DNA of 40,119 nt from an uncultured Fimbriimonas sp. GTDB taxonomy: Bacteria > Armatimonadota > Fimbriimonadia > Fimbriimonadales > Fimbriimonadaceae. The DNA lies in the NCBI GenBank assembly GCA_945952345.1, contig CAMFIS010000012.1, positions 1 through 40,119 of the forward strand, in the 5' to 3' direction. The translations under genes and the position numbers were made by a program. Under the pieces are notes generated by a model. That model was not told the DNA's origin and made no database searches. It worked only from the letters and a program-made list of their open reading frames with translations. Below, piece by piece: positions 27,963 through 35,628 of the stretch (position 1 is the first letter of the stretch; the number at the start of each line of letters is the position of its first letter).

Positions 27963-28988
27963 TTAGGCGCGGGGAGGCGCGGTCGAAGCCCGAACATCAA
28001 GCCCGCATTCGTACGTGACGGACAGATTCGGCATCGCGGGAGCCGCATCGTTGCTGCTCCGAATAAGAGAAATCAACTGCATCACCGCTTCGTAGGCGAT
28101 CTTCTCTACCGGCTGGCTTACCGACGTCAGAGGCGGAGCTGTTCGGTCGCAAAACGTAGATGAGTCGAACCCGACCACCGACAAATCCTCCGGCACTCGA
28201 ATGCTCAAGGACCTGCATGCGGCAAGAATATTCCCGGCGAGCGTATCACTGAAGCACGCCATCGCCGTCACTTGGTTGCGGTTGGCAGCCCAGTACATGG
28301 CAAACTCCTGTGGCTGTTGATTCCAAACGAACACTCGCCCCGTCAATCCCGAATCGCGCATCGCATTGTGAAACGCCTCCGTCCGGTCCTTACCCTCGGC
28401 TGTCTGAGCGTCCACCTCAGTAATCGCGAAAACGATTTTGTGATGGCCCAAATCTCGAAGGTGATCGACGACTAAACGCAGAGCCCCTTCGTTGTCGGCG
28501 CAAAATGTCGGCAATCCCTGGATCGATCCCGGCGGTGCGTGGAGCAAAACCAGCGGAATTTTCGCCGTCTTAAATCTCTCGATCGAGGCTTCGTTGAAGT
28601 CCGGCCGCGCCCATAAGATGCCATCGAAGCGTCCGTCCAAAATTGCCTCGTCGCTCCCGCCTTGCATCAACTGTGGACACAGCGCCAGCGTGTATCCCTC
28701 GGCAAACAAGCCATTCATGATGCCATTCAGCAGCATCGGATAGTATGGATTCTGCTCGCTCAACCGGCCAAAGTGTTGGAACACCACGCCCACCATGTTG
28801 GTCTGCCGATTGCGCAGGCTTCGAGCCAGCATGTTGGGCCGATAATTCAACTCTTCTGCCACTCGGCGGATCTTCGAGGCGGTGTCCGCGCTCACGCGAA
28901 CGTTCTTTCCTGTTCCATGCAGAACGTACGAAACCGCCATCGCGGAGACTCCGGCCGCCTCGGCCACCTGGCGCATTGTGGTTTTCAT
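27963..28988 (-). CDS. LacI-family transcriptional regulator
   Basis: 341 aa. An N-terminal LacI helix-turn-helix (MRQVAEAAGVSAMAVSYVL) is followed by a hinge helix (RRVAEELNYRPNMLARSLRN), then a periplasmic-binding-like effector domain (NMVGVVFQ, FDGILWARPD, VVGFDSSTFCDRTAPPLTSV). It is the first gene of the minus-strand operon and probably represses it and the divergent MFS gene until a xylose- or uronate-type sugar binds. The ATG at 28988 aligns with the family start. The operator is not certain; see the 82-base divergent region. Confidence 0.93.
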   Translation of the reverse strand: MKTTMRQVAEAAGVSAMAVSYVLHGTGKNVRVSADTASKIRRVAEELNYRPNMLARSLRNRQTNMVGVVFQHFGRLSEQNPYYPMLLNGIMNGLFAEGYTLALCPQLMQGGSDEAILDGRFDGILWARPDFNEASIERFKTAKIPLVLLHAPPGSIQGLPTFCADNEGALRLVVDHLRDLGHHKIVFAITEVDAQTAEGKDRTEAFHNAMRDSGLTGRVFVWNQQPQEFAMYWAANRNQVTAMACFSDTLAGNILAACRSLSIRVPEDLSVVGFDSSTFCDRTAPPLTSVSQPVEKIAYEAVMQLISLIRSSNDAAPAMPNLSVTYECGLDVRASTAPPRA

Positions 28989-29070
28989 GGCGATTTATGG
29001 GTAAATCTTCCATATGATATCACACGGTAATGCTTGGGATTCCCGGGGGTTACGTGATAGTCTTTGAGCG
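28989..29070. promoter_or_regulatory. Divergent control region of the xylan operon and MFS gene
   Basis: These 82 bases separate two start codons. They contain TGATATCA (29015-29022) and GGGATTCCC (29036-29044), both palindromic, and a spaced GTAA/TTAC pair at 29027-29052. Any of these could be the LacI operator, but none is a textbook CG-centred dyad. No clear -35/-10 pair is visible for either gene. Confidence 0.4.
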
Positions 29071-30711
29071 ATGGAATCGGCAGTGCGGGCGATGGGGCGA
29101 GTGAGGTGGACCATTTGCGCCCTCCTCTTCTTTGCCACCACCATCAACTACCTCGATCGCCAGCTTTTCTCGCTCCTCATTCCATTCTTCGAGAACGATC
29201 TTCGACTCGGCCCTGTCGACCTTGCGCTCATTAACTCCAGCTTCCTCCTTGCCTATGGTTTCGGCATGGTGCTGGTCGGCCAGATGATCGACCGAATTGG
29301 CGTCAAGAAGGGTTTTGCGTGGGGCTTCTTCTTGTGGAATCTTGCTGCCGCCGCCCATGCTTTGGTCGGGGCGTTTACTGGTTTCATCGGCGCACGATTC
29401 TTGCTCGGCGTGGGCGAGTCGGCCAACTTCCCCGCTTCGGTCCGAGCCACCGCCGACTGGTTTCCGCGAAAGGAACGTGCTTACGCCACCGGCTGGTTCA
29501 ACTCGGGTTCGAATATCGGGGCGATCCTAGCTCCGCTTATCGCGGTTTTGGTAGCCAAGCACTTCGGCTGGCGGATGGCATTCCTCAGCCTCGGAAGCAT
29601 TGGCCTCATCTGGCTAATCTTTTGGCGCGCGCTGTATTACCAACCGCGCGAGCATCCGTCCATTACCCCTGCCGAACTTGAGCACATCGAAGGCGATCAG
29701 GAAGCGACGGGCGATCCGATCTCTTACCGAGAGCTGTTCGGCATGCGGCCGCTGTATGCAATCGCCCTCGGAAAATTCTTCTCCGACGCGCCGTGGTGGT
29801 TCTATCTCACCTGGCTGCCCAAGTTCCTCATCGACCAATTTAAGGTCGATGCGACGTGGATGAGTTACGCGGTAGCAGTCGTGTATCTCATCGCCGACGG
29901 CGGTTCGGTCTTCGGCGGTTGGCTCTCTTCTCGGCTTATCCAGCGGGGTAAAGCTGTTGGTCCAAGCCGAAAGATCGCGATGCTTACCTGCGCCTGCTGC
30001 GCGTTGCCGGTCATCATCGTCGGTCAACTCGTGGGCATTCCTTCGGTGTTTGGGATTCCGACCATTTTCGTCGCCCTGGCCCTCGTCTCCATCGCCGCCG
30101 GGGCTCACCAGGGCTGGAGTTGCAACCTCTTCACCCTCGTTTCCGACACCATGCCGAAGCGCGCGATTCCTGCCACCGTCGGCGTCATCACCGCGTTTGG
30201 CGCGGTGGGTTCCGCCTTGGTCCAGGTCATTGTCGGCGTCTGGGTGCAGAAGACAAGTTCGTACACACTTCCCTTCTTCCTTGCGGGAACGTTCTACTTC
30301 GCAGCTTTGGCTTGTATTCATGGAGTTTTGCCCAAGGTCGAGCCGACCCAACCGCAGCGTAAGGTGCCGGTCGCTTCGATTTGGGCGGGAGCGCTCGGGT
30401 TACTCCTGCTGTTTGCGGGAACTACTTACTTCCTCAATCGCCCGGCCTATGGGACCATGGAGGACTATCTTGCTAAGCGCCCCGCTGAGGTGAAATCTTC
30501 CCTGGCCGGCAGCGTGGGACCGAATGCCTCCGTTGGGTGGATGCGCGCAAAGTGGATCGTTTGGAAACTCGACTCGGGCAAGACCAAGACGGAATTGATC
30601 AAGTTTGATCGCGACGAGCGCCCGATCGTCGAAGCCAAGGGCGAGAAGGCGAAGAACTATCAGGGTCCGACGCTCGAGCAGGTCCTGGCGACCACGACTC
30701 CACCGAAATGA
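29071..30711 (+). CDS. MFS transporter (hexuronate/ACS-like) with C-terminal extension
   Basis: 546 aa. Residues 1-430 form a standard 12-helix MFS carrier of the anion:cation symporter type: TTINYLDRQLFSLL (the NYxDR motif), GQMIDRIGVKKGF (the loop 2-3 signature), GARFLLGVGESANFPASVRATADWFPRKER and GSNIGAILAPL. ExuT and glucarate carriers share these. After it comes a 13th hydrophobic helix (SIWAGALGLLLLFAGTTYFL) and about 90 soluble residues ending in a Lys/Glu-rich tail, which normal family members lack. It is divergent from the LacI operon, so uptake of uronate or an acidic oligomer is likely. The start could also be the ATG at 29092; no strong ribosome-binding site decides. Confidence 0.88.
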   Translation: MESAVRAMGRVRWTICALLFFATTINYLDRQLFSLLIPFFENDLRLGPVDLALINSSFLLAYGFGMVLVGQMIDRIGVKKGFAWGFFLWNLAAAAHALVGAFTGFIGARFLLGVGESANFPASVRATADWFPRKERAYATGWFNSGSNIGAILAPLIAVLVAKHFGWRMAFLSLGSIGLIWLIFWRALYYQPREHPSITPAELEHIEGDQEATGDPISYRELFGMRPLYAIALGKFFSDAPWWFYLTWLPKFLIDQFKVDATWMSYAVAVVYLIADGGSVFGGWLSSRLIQRGKAVGPSRKIAMLTCACCALPVIIVGQLVGIPSVFGIPTIFVALALVSIAAGAHQGWSCNLFTLVSDTMPKRAIPATVGVITAFGAVGSALVQVIVGVWVQKTSSYTLPFFLAGTFYFAALACIHGVLPKVEPTQPQRKVPVASIWAGALGLLLLFAGTTYFLNRPAYGTMEDYLAKRPAEVKSSLAGSVGPNASVGWMRAKWIVWKLDSGKTKTELIKFDRDERPIVEAKGEKAKNYQGPTLEQVLATTTPPK

Positions 30712-30754
30712 ACTTCCCACGCAAACTCCATTTCCGCGATCGCGCCAAACGAGC

Positions 30755-30822
30755 CTACCCCTTGGCGAAGGGAGGGTCCACGAAGTGGAGGGCAAGCGAG
30801 GAACGAGCGAACCCGGGGATTG
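30755..30822. repeat. Dispersed palindromic repeat, copy A
   Basis: The core CTACCCCTTGG, GAAGGGAGGGTCCACG, AAGTGGAGGG is shared with copy B, with one mismatch over about 40 bases. It contains the hairpins CCCTTGGCGAAGGG and TCCAC-GAA-GTGGA. It ends in a shared GGGGATTG. Confidence 0.75.
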
Positions 30823-30982
30823 TCGACAGCCTTGTGGGATTTCTTTTGTCGCCTGTCGGCGGGGTCGCTTCGCTCCTCGGACTGTTTCGTTTTAACTTCC
30901 TATCCGGGGGTCTACGCTCATACTTCGCTTCGACCACCCGGCTAAGGTCTGCGACCACTTCGTGGTCAGGTTCACAACTGGA

Positions 30983-31043
30983 CTACCCCTTGGTGAAGGG
31001 AGGGTCCACGAAGTGGAGGGTGAGCTTGCGAACCGGGGGATTG
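30983..31043. repeat. Dispersed palindromic repeat, copy B
   Basis: Same orientation and same core as copy A. Copy B is 7 bases shorter because of an indel between the core and the shared GGGGATTG end. It ends 12 bases before the chosen GH115 start codon. Confidence 0.75.
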
Positions 31044-31054
31044 GTGATTTACTT

Positions 31055-34000
31055 ATGAATTCAAGTCTTTCGAAACCTCTGCCGCTGGAGACTAACCGAC
31101 GCTCCGCCCCTGGGGGAGGTGCCGACCCGATCAATCCCCATTCTTTGGCAACCAATGATCGGGTCGGCGGAGGGGGTGGGATAACCCAACTTCGACGACT
31201 AGCCTCCAAATTGACAGTACTACTCTTCATTCTCGTGGCCGCCATGAGCCAAGCCGAACCCGTCCAATACCTCACTCAGTCGTTCGTCCTCCCCAACAAC
31301 GATGGACTCGCTATCACCGGCAGCCCCATCCTCGTCTCGAACAAGGACTGGCCTGGCGTGGTTCGCGTGGCAAAGGACCTCCAGAAAGACCTTGCCGCCG
31401 TCATCGGCAAAACGCCCATTCTCCTCCAAGACAAACTGGCCAAGACCAAGACCGCCATCATCGTCGGCACCATCGGCCGCAGTTCGATCATCGACCAACT
31501 CATCCGAGCTAGGAAGCTCGACGTAAAAGGCGTGCAAGGTCAATGGGAATCCTACGTCGTCCAAACGATAAAGAACCCTCTACCTGGAGTTCAGAACGCT
31601 GTCGTGATTGCAGGCAGCGACAAGCGCGGAACGATCTACGGAACCTATGAACTGTCCGAGCAAGCCGGCGTCTCGCCCTGGTATTTCTGGGCCGACGTCC
31701 CGATCAAACGACACAATGCGTTAAGCGTCAAGCCCGGCCGGTTCGTCCAAGCCTCACCCAAGGTCAAATATCGCGGCATCTTCATCAATGACGAAGCCCC
31801 CTGCCTGTCGAACTGGGTGTACAAAAACTTCGGCGAGTACAAGCACGAGTTCTACGTCCACGTTTTCGAGCTCATTCTCCGACTGCGGGGCAACTACCTG
31901 TGGCCGGCGATGTGGAACAACCGCTTCAACGAAGACGACCCTCTCAATCCAAAACTCGCGGACGAATATGGCGTCGTGATGGGCACGTCGCACGTCGAGC
32001 CAATGGGCCGCGCGGATAAAGAGTGGAACCACCTCGGGTTCAAACCCGAGCAATGGAACTACGCCAAGTATCCCAACGAGCTGGAGAAGTTCTGGGCCGA
32101 CGGTGTCCGCCGCAATAAGCCGTACGAGACCATCACCACGATGGCGATGCGCGGAAAGATCGACACGCCGATGTCCGAGAACGAGAACATCAATCTTCTC
32201 GAAAAGATCGTCGACGCCCAGCGTAAGATCATCGCCAAGGAAGTGAACCCGGACGTCGCGAAGGTTCCCCAGCTTTGGTGCCTTTACAAAGAAGTCCAGA
32301 GCTATTACGACCACGGAATGAGGGTGCCCGACGATGTCACCCTGCTCTGGGCCGACGACAATTGGGGCAACATCCGCCGCCTGCCCACCCCTGAGGAACG
32401 CAAGCGCAAAGGCGGGGCAGGCGTGTACTACCACTTCGACTACGTGGGCGGTCCGCGCAACTACAAGTGGATCGACACCAACCCGCTCCCCCGCATCTGG
32501 GAGCAGATGCATATGGCGTACGAGCGCGGTGCGGATAGGATTTGGATTGTGAACGTCGGCGACATCAAGCCGAATGAGTTCCCGACGGAGTTCTTTGTTC
32601 GCATGGGCTGGGATCCGGATCGGTGGAACTACAAGGGCCTGAAGCAGTACACCGCGAACTGGATGCGCCGCGAATTTGGGCCCGAGCATGCCGACACGAT
32701 GGCCGAGCTGATGGAGACTTACACCAAGCTCAACGCTCGACGCAAGCCCGAACTATTAGATCCGAGCACGTATAGCCTGGTCAACTACAACGAAGCTGAA
32801 CTAGCGCTCGAAGATTGGGATCACCTGGCGCGCGTATCCAAAACGATCCACGGACTCTTGCCCGCCAATCAAAAGGATGCATTCTTCGAGTTGCTCGGTT
32901 ATCCGATCCAGGCCGCTGCAAACCTCAACAATCTCTATGTCGCGGCCGCCAAGAATCGCTTGTTTGCGTCTCAGGGGCGCGCGTCGGTGAACTTGGCGTA
33001 CCAGTACGCCAACGAATGCTTCCAACAGGACAAGGCTTTGCAGGCCGAGTACCACTCATTGGCGGGCGGTAAGTGGGATCACATGATGGATCAGACCCAC
33101 ATCGGTTACACAACCTGGCAACAACCCGACCAAAACAACATGCCCGCCGTCGTCCGCGTGCCTCCCCAGCAGGGAGCAAGGCTGGGGCTTGCAGTGGAGG
33201 GAAACGTTGACTCGTTCCCCAACCTCAAGCGCACCTCGCCAAGGCTTCCCTTGGTGAGTATTTGCGATACGACCCAGCACTATTTCGAACTCTTCAATCG
33301 AGGAATCGGCTCGTTGAGTTTCTCTGTGAAGACTAGTGAGCCTTGGCTTCTTGTCAGCCACGACTCTGGCGAAGTGGACCAGGATCGCCGCATCTTTCTC
33401 TCTGTCTACTGGGATCAGGTTCCGATTTCGACGAAGTCGGCGAATCTGACGGTAACCGGATCGGACGGCACAGTTATTACGGTCGAGGTCCCGATTCGGC
33501 CCCGGATCGCCGACGATATCGCGGGATACGTCGAGACCGACGGCGCGATCGCCATCGACGCTCTTGGCTACAAACGCAAGGTGGACGGGAAAGGCGTTAA
33601 GTTCGTCGACCTGCCCGATCTCGGTCGCCTCGGCTCGGCGATTACCCTCATGCCGACTACCGCATCGAAGCAGAGCCTGACAGCCAACCCGGTCTTCGTC
33701 GAGTACCCAATCTACCTCTTCTCGAGCGGCGACATCAAAATCCAAACCGTGCTATCCCCGACCCAGCACCTGCAGCCTGGCGACGGTCTGCACTTCGCCG
33801 TCTCGCTCGATGGCGGCGCTCCACAGGTAGTTAACATGCACGAGAACTACGTGTACTTCACCCCGACTTGGGAGGCGTCGGTCGCGCAGAATGCGATCGT
33901 CAAATCCATTCCCTTCTCGAGCGTCAAGCCGGGGCGGCACACGATCCGCTTCTACGCCATCGATCCAGGCGTGGTGTTACAACGCATCATCATCGACGCT

Positions 34001-34063
34001 GGAGGACTGAAGCCCAGCTACCTCGGTCCGCCGGATAGCGTGTACATCGAGGCGAAAAAATAG
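31055..34063 (+). CDS. GH115 xylan alpha-1,2-glucuronidase
   Basis: 1002 aa from the ATG at 31055. The start is uncertain: the signal helix is LTVLLFILVAAMSQA near residues 53-67, preceded by an odd 50-residue stretch coded by an inverted repeat. A TTG at 31211 is a possible true start. The mature part matches GH115 along its length: VGTIGRSSIID, GSDKRGTIYGTYELSEQAGVSPWYFWADVP, GIFINDEAPCLSNW, LILRLRGNYLWPAMWNNRF, MGTSHVEPMGR, LLWADDNWGNIRRLP, YYHFDYVGGPRNYKW, WIVNVGDIKPNEFP and TSEPWLLVSHDSGEVD. A C-terminal beta domain follows, as in known structures. It removes (4-O-methyl)-glucuronic acid from glucuronoxylan outside the cytoplasm and lies with GH10 and GH52 genes. A relic of a second copy's end lies downstream. 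Confidence 0.93.
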   Translation: MNSSLSKPLPLETNRRSAPGGGADPINPHSLATNDRVGGGGGITQLRRLASKLTVLLFILVAAMSQAEPVQYLTQSFVLPNNDGLAITGSPILVSNKDWPGVVRVAKDLQKDLAAVIGKTPILLQDKLAKTKTAIIVGTIGRSSIIDQLIRARKLDVKGVQGQWESYVVQTIKNPLPGVQNAVVIAGSDKRGTIYGTYELSEQAGVSPWYFWADVPIKRHNALSVKPGRFVQASPKVKYRGIFINDEAPCLSNWVYKNFGEYKHEFYVHVFELILRLRGNYLWPAMWNNRFNEDDPLNPKLADEYGVVMGTSHVEPMGRADKEWNHLGFKPEQWNYAKYPNELEKFWADGVRRNKPYETITTMAMRGKIDTPMSENENINLLEKIVDAQRKIIAKEVNPDVAKVPQLWCLYKEVQSYYDHGMRVPDDVTLLWADDNWGNIRRLPTPEERKRKGGAGVYYHFDYVGGPRNYKWIDTNPLPRIWEQMHMAYERGADRIWIVNVGDIKPNEFPTEFFVRMGWDPDRWNYKGLKQYTANWMRREFGPEHADTMAELMETYTKLNARRKPELLDPSTYSLVNYNEAELALEDWDHLARVSKTIHGLLPANQKDAFFELLGYPIQAAANLNNLYVAAAKNRLFASQGRASVNLAYQYANECFQQDKALQAEYHSLAGGKWDHMMDQTHIGYTTWQQPDQNNMPAVVRVPPQQGARLGLAVEGNVDSFPNLKRTSPRLPLVSICDTTQHYFELFNRGIGSLSFSVKTSEPWLLVSHDSGEVDQDRRIFLSVYWDQVPISTKSANLTVTGSDGTVITVEVPIRPRIADDIAGYVETDGAIAIDALGYKRKVDGKGVKFVDLPDLGRLGSAITLMPTTASKQSLTANPVFVEYPIYLFSSGDIKIQTVLSPTQHLQPGDGLHFAVSLDGGAPQVVNMHENYVYFTPTWEASVAQNAIVKSIPFSSVKPGRHTIRFYAIDPGVVLQRIIIDAGGLKPSYLGPPDSVYIEAKK
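31121..31168. repeat. Long inverted repeat at the GH115 5' end
   Basis: GCCGACCCGATCA (31121-31133) and TGATCGGGTCGGC (31156-31168) form a perfect 13-bp dyad with a 22-base spacer. It lies inside the N-terminal reading frame ahead of the signal helix. This argues that the region is really an intergenic repeat and that translation may start later. Confidence 0.7.
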
Positions 34064-34194
34064 TCTTGGGATTCACGAGGCGAGGGCTTCTCGGAGATCC
34101 CGCCGTAGGATAATGAGCAAAGCGAATCGGGACAGCCCTCGATTTTCGCGGGCAAGATGCCCACGCCTCCCAATTGCCACCATCAAAGTAGTCA

Positions 34195-34260
34195 ACCAAG
34201 CCCAGCTACCTCGGTCCGCCAGATAGTGTGTATGTCGAGGCTAGGGAGGAGTTTGAGAAC
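34195..34260 (+). pseudogene. Relic 3' end of a second GH115-type gene
   Basis: From 34198 the sequence reads KPSYLGPPDSVYVEA, the same as the last residues of the intact GH115 protein (KPSYLGPPDSVYIEA). Over 45 bases only five differ, and four of the five are third codon positions. The frame has a stop (TAG) at 34189-34191 and runs past the normal end, so it codes for nothing now. The codon-position bias suggests it came from a formerly selected paralogue rather than a fresh duplication. Confidence 0.75.
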
Positions 34261-34283
34261 TGTGAGCGTGTCCCTCACAATCG

Positions 34284-34317
34284 GGGCTTAAAGCCCTTCC
34301 TCCTCGGGGAGGAAGGG
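34284..34317. repeat. Overlapping palindromes between GH115 and GH10
   Basis: GGGCTT-A-AAGCCC (34284-34296) shares its last CCC with CCCTTCCTCC-TCGG-GGAGGAAGGG (34294-34317, perfect 10-bp stem). The two hairpins cannot form together. There is no T-tract. It resembles a dispersed extragenic palindrome. Confidence 0.65.
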
Positions 34318-34433
34318 TTGGGATGGAGGGGATAGGGGACGGGAACCTATTGAAGACTAGAAAGGATTGGCAATATGCAGCCTCCTGTTCTCGCGCGAAT
34401 TTTCCGTAGTCTTTCCCCTCTACCCCCGACCCC

Positions 34434-34457
34434 TTCTCCCCGATGAGACGGGGAGAA
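34434..34457 (-). terminator. Hairpin just past the GH10 stop
   Basis: TTCTCCCCG (34434-34442) and CGGGGAGAA (34449-34457) form a 9-bp stem with a 6-base loop, starting 2 bases after the stop codon of the xylanase. No U-run follows, so it may protect the mRNA end or belong to the palindrome family rather than terminate. Confidence 0.4.
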
Positions 34458-34459
34458 CA

Positions 34460-35572
34460 CTATCTCCCTGCCAAAACCTTTCGCACGCTCTCGTACGCCA
34501 GCTTCGGCTTATAGTCCTTGTCCAGCAGCAGCGCCGCCCCTCGGGACCCACCCGTCGAGCCCGGAATCCAGCTGTGGCCGTCCGTATAGCCCCAAAGCTG
34601 GATGCCTTCGCAGTTCTTGAAGCTCAGCCCTAGCCGCATAAATGCCTCGTACGACTTCGCTTGCTGCTCCAAATCCTCAGGAGAAGCAGGAACCAAACCA
34701 TAGTCCGGATCGGTGCGGGTCAGTCGCTTGATCGGAATCGACAAGTCCATCTCGGTCATCATGAACGTCAGCTTACGATCCGCGATCTGCTGCAAGGTCT
34801 CGTAGAATTTGTCGCCCGGCTTCGGAACCTCGACCGCCCAACGGTGGAACTGGAAGCCGATGCCGGTGATCGGCGCATTCTTCGACTTCAGGAAATCCAC
34901 CATCTTGAACAGATTCTCCGTCTTCGTACCGCCGATCTCCACACTGTAATCGTTGTAATACAGCTTGCACTTGGGGTCTGCCTCGTGTGCAAATTGGAAC
35001 GCATACACCAAGAAGTCCGTGCCAAGCTTGCGGTACCAAAACGAGTCGCGCAGGTTAAACGGCCGGGAATTTGGACCATCTTCGATCGCTTCGTTCACGA
35101 CGTCCCACATCGCGATCTTGCCCTTGTAGCGCCCCACGACCGCGGTGATATAGTCGTGCAGAATCTGCTTGGCCTGCTCGGGCGTGATGTCCTTCTCTTT
35201 GTCGAGCAGCCATCGCGGAATCGTATACCCCCAGTCGCTGGCGTACACCAGCACATGCCCGCGCACCTTCAGCTTGTTCGAGCGAGCCCAATCGATCAGA
35301 TAATCACTTTTGGTGAAATCGATCTTGCCGAGTCCCTGCCACATCGCTGGCGGCTTCAGATCGTTCTCCGGCTCGATCATATTAAAGTTGTCGAGAATCC
35401 CTTGACGATACTTTCCTCCGTCGATGTCCGCCTTCACGCCGTCGCTGAAGGCACAGGTTCCGAAGTTCAAATGACGCTTATCGGCCAGCGCACGCAAGCC
35501 GGTCGAGTCGAGAGAAGAGGGTGTCATCATTGCACAGCCAAGGGCGACGATCGAGAACATGATCACGATCAC
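34460..35572 (-). CDS. GH10 endo-1,4-beta-xylanase
   Basis: 370 aa from a GTG at 35572; an ATG at 35560 is the alternative. The N-terminus MIVIMFSIVALGC looks like a short lipoprotein signal (Cys13) but lacks basic residues, so the exact start is unsure; TATAGT (35571-35576, minus strand) overlaps the GTG and would favour the ATG. GH10 marks: FNMIEPENDLKPPAMW, GHVLVYASDW (usually GHTLVWH), MWDVVNEA with acid/base Glu161, YYNDYSVE, GIGFQFH, nucleophile Glu274 in MTEMDLS, and QLWGYTDGHSWIP. It cuts xylan backbones outside the cell and feeds the nearby GH115 and GH52 enzymes. It is convergent with the GH115 gene. Confidence 0.93.
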   Translation of the reverse strand: MIVIMFSIVALGCAMMTPSSLDSTGLRALADKRHLNFGTCAFSDGVKADIDGGKYRQGILDNFNMIEPENDLKPPAMWQGLGKIDFTKSDYLIDWARSNKLKVRGHVLVYASDWGYTIPRWLLDKEKDITPEQAKQILHDYITAVVGRYKGKIAMWDVVNEAIEDGPNSRPFNLRDSFWYRKLGTDFLVYAFQFAHEADPKCKLYYNDYSVEIGGTKTENLFKMVDFLKSKNAPITGIGFQFHRWAVEVPKPGDKFYETLQQIADRKLTFMMTEMDLSIPIKRLTRTDPDYGLVPASPEDLEQQAKSYEAFMRLGLSFKNCEGIQLWGYTDGHSWIPGSTGGSRGAALLLDKDYKPKLAYESVRKVLAGR

Positions 35573-35628
35573 TATACAAGATTTATCGAAAAATCAAAAC
35601 CTATGCTTAGAGAACCAATGCCTGTAGA

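Larger units (their letters stand above)
30712..31054. other. Repeat-rich intergenic stretch before the GH115 gene
   Basis: No convincing gene. It contains two copies of a roughly 60-base repeat (30755-30822 and 30983-31043), separated by about 160 bases that hold a GACCAC-TTC-GTGGTC hairpin near 30950. The open frames that cross it are made of repeat sequence and have no family features. Confidence 0.65.
34064..34459. other. Intergenic region between convergent GH115 and GH10 genes
   Basis: These 396 bases contain no intact gene. In order they hold a GGGCA-AGA-TGCCC hairpin (34150-34162), a relic of a GH115 3' end (34195-34260), the hairpins GGGCTT/AAGCCC and CCCTTCCTCC-TCGG-GGAGGAAGGG (34284-34317), and TTCTCCCCG-6-CGGGGAGAA (34434-34457). 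No canonical terminator with a T-tract is seen. Confidence 0.6.

Noticed and set aside
30708-31058. A 116-codon plus-strand frame between the MFS and GH115 genes
   Set aside because: It is composed largely of the two palindromic repeat copies and has no family features.
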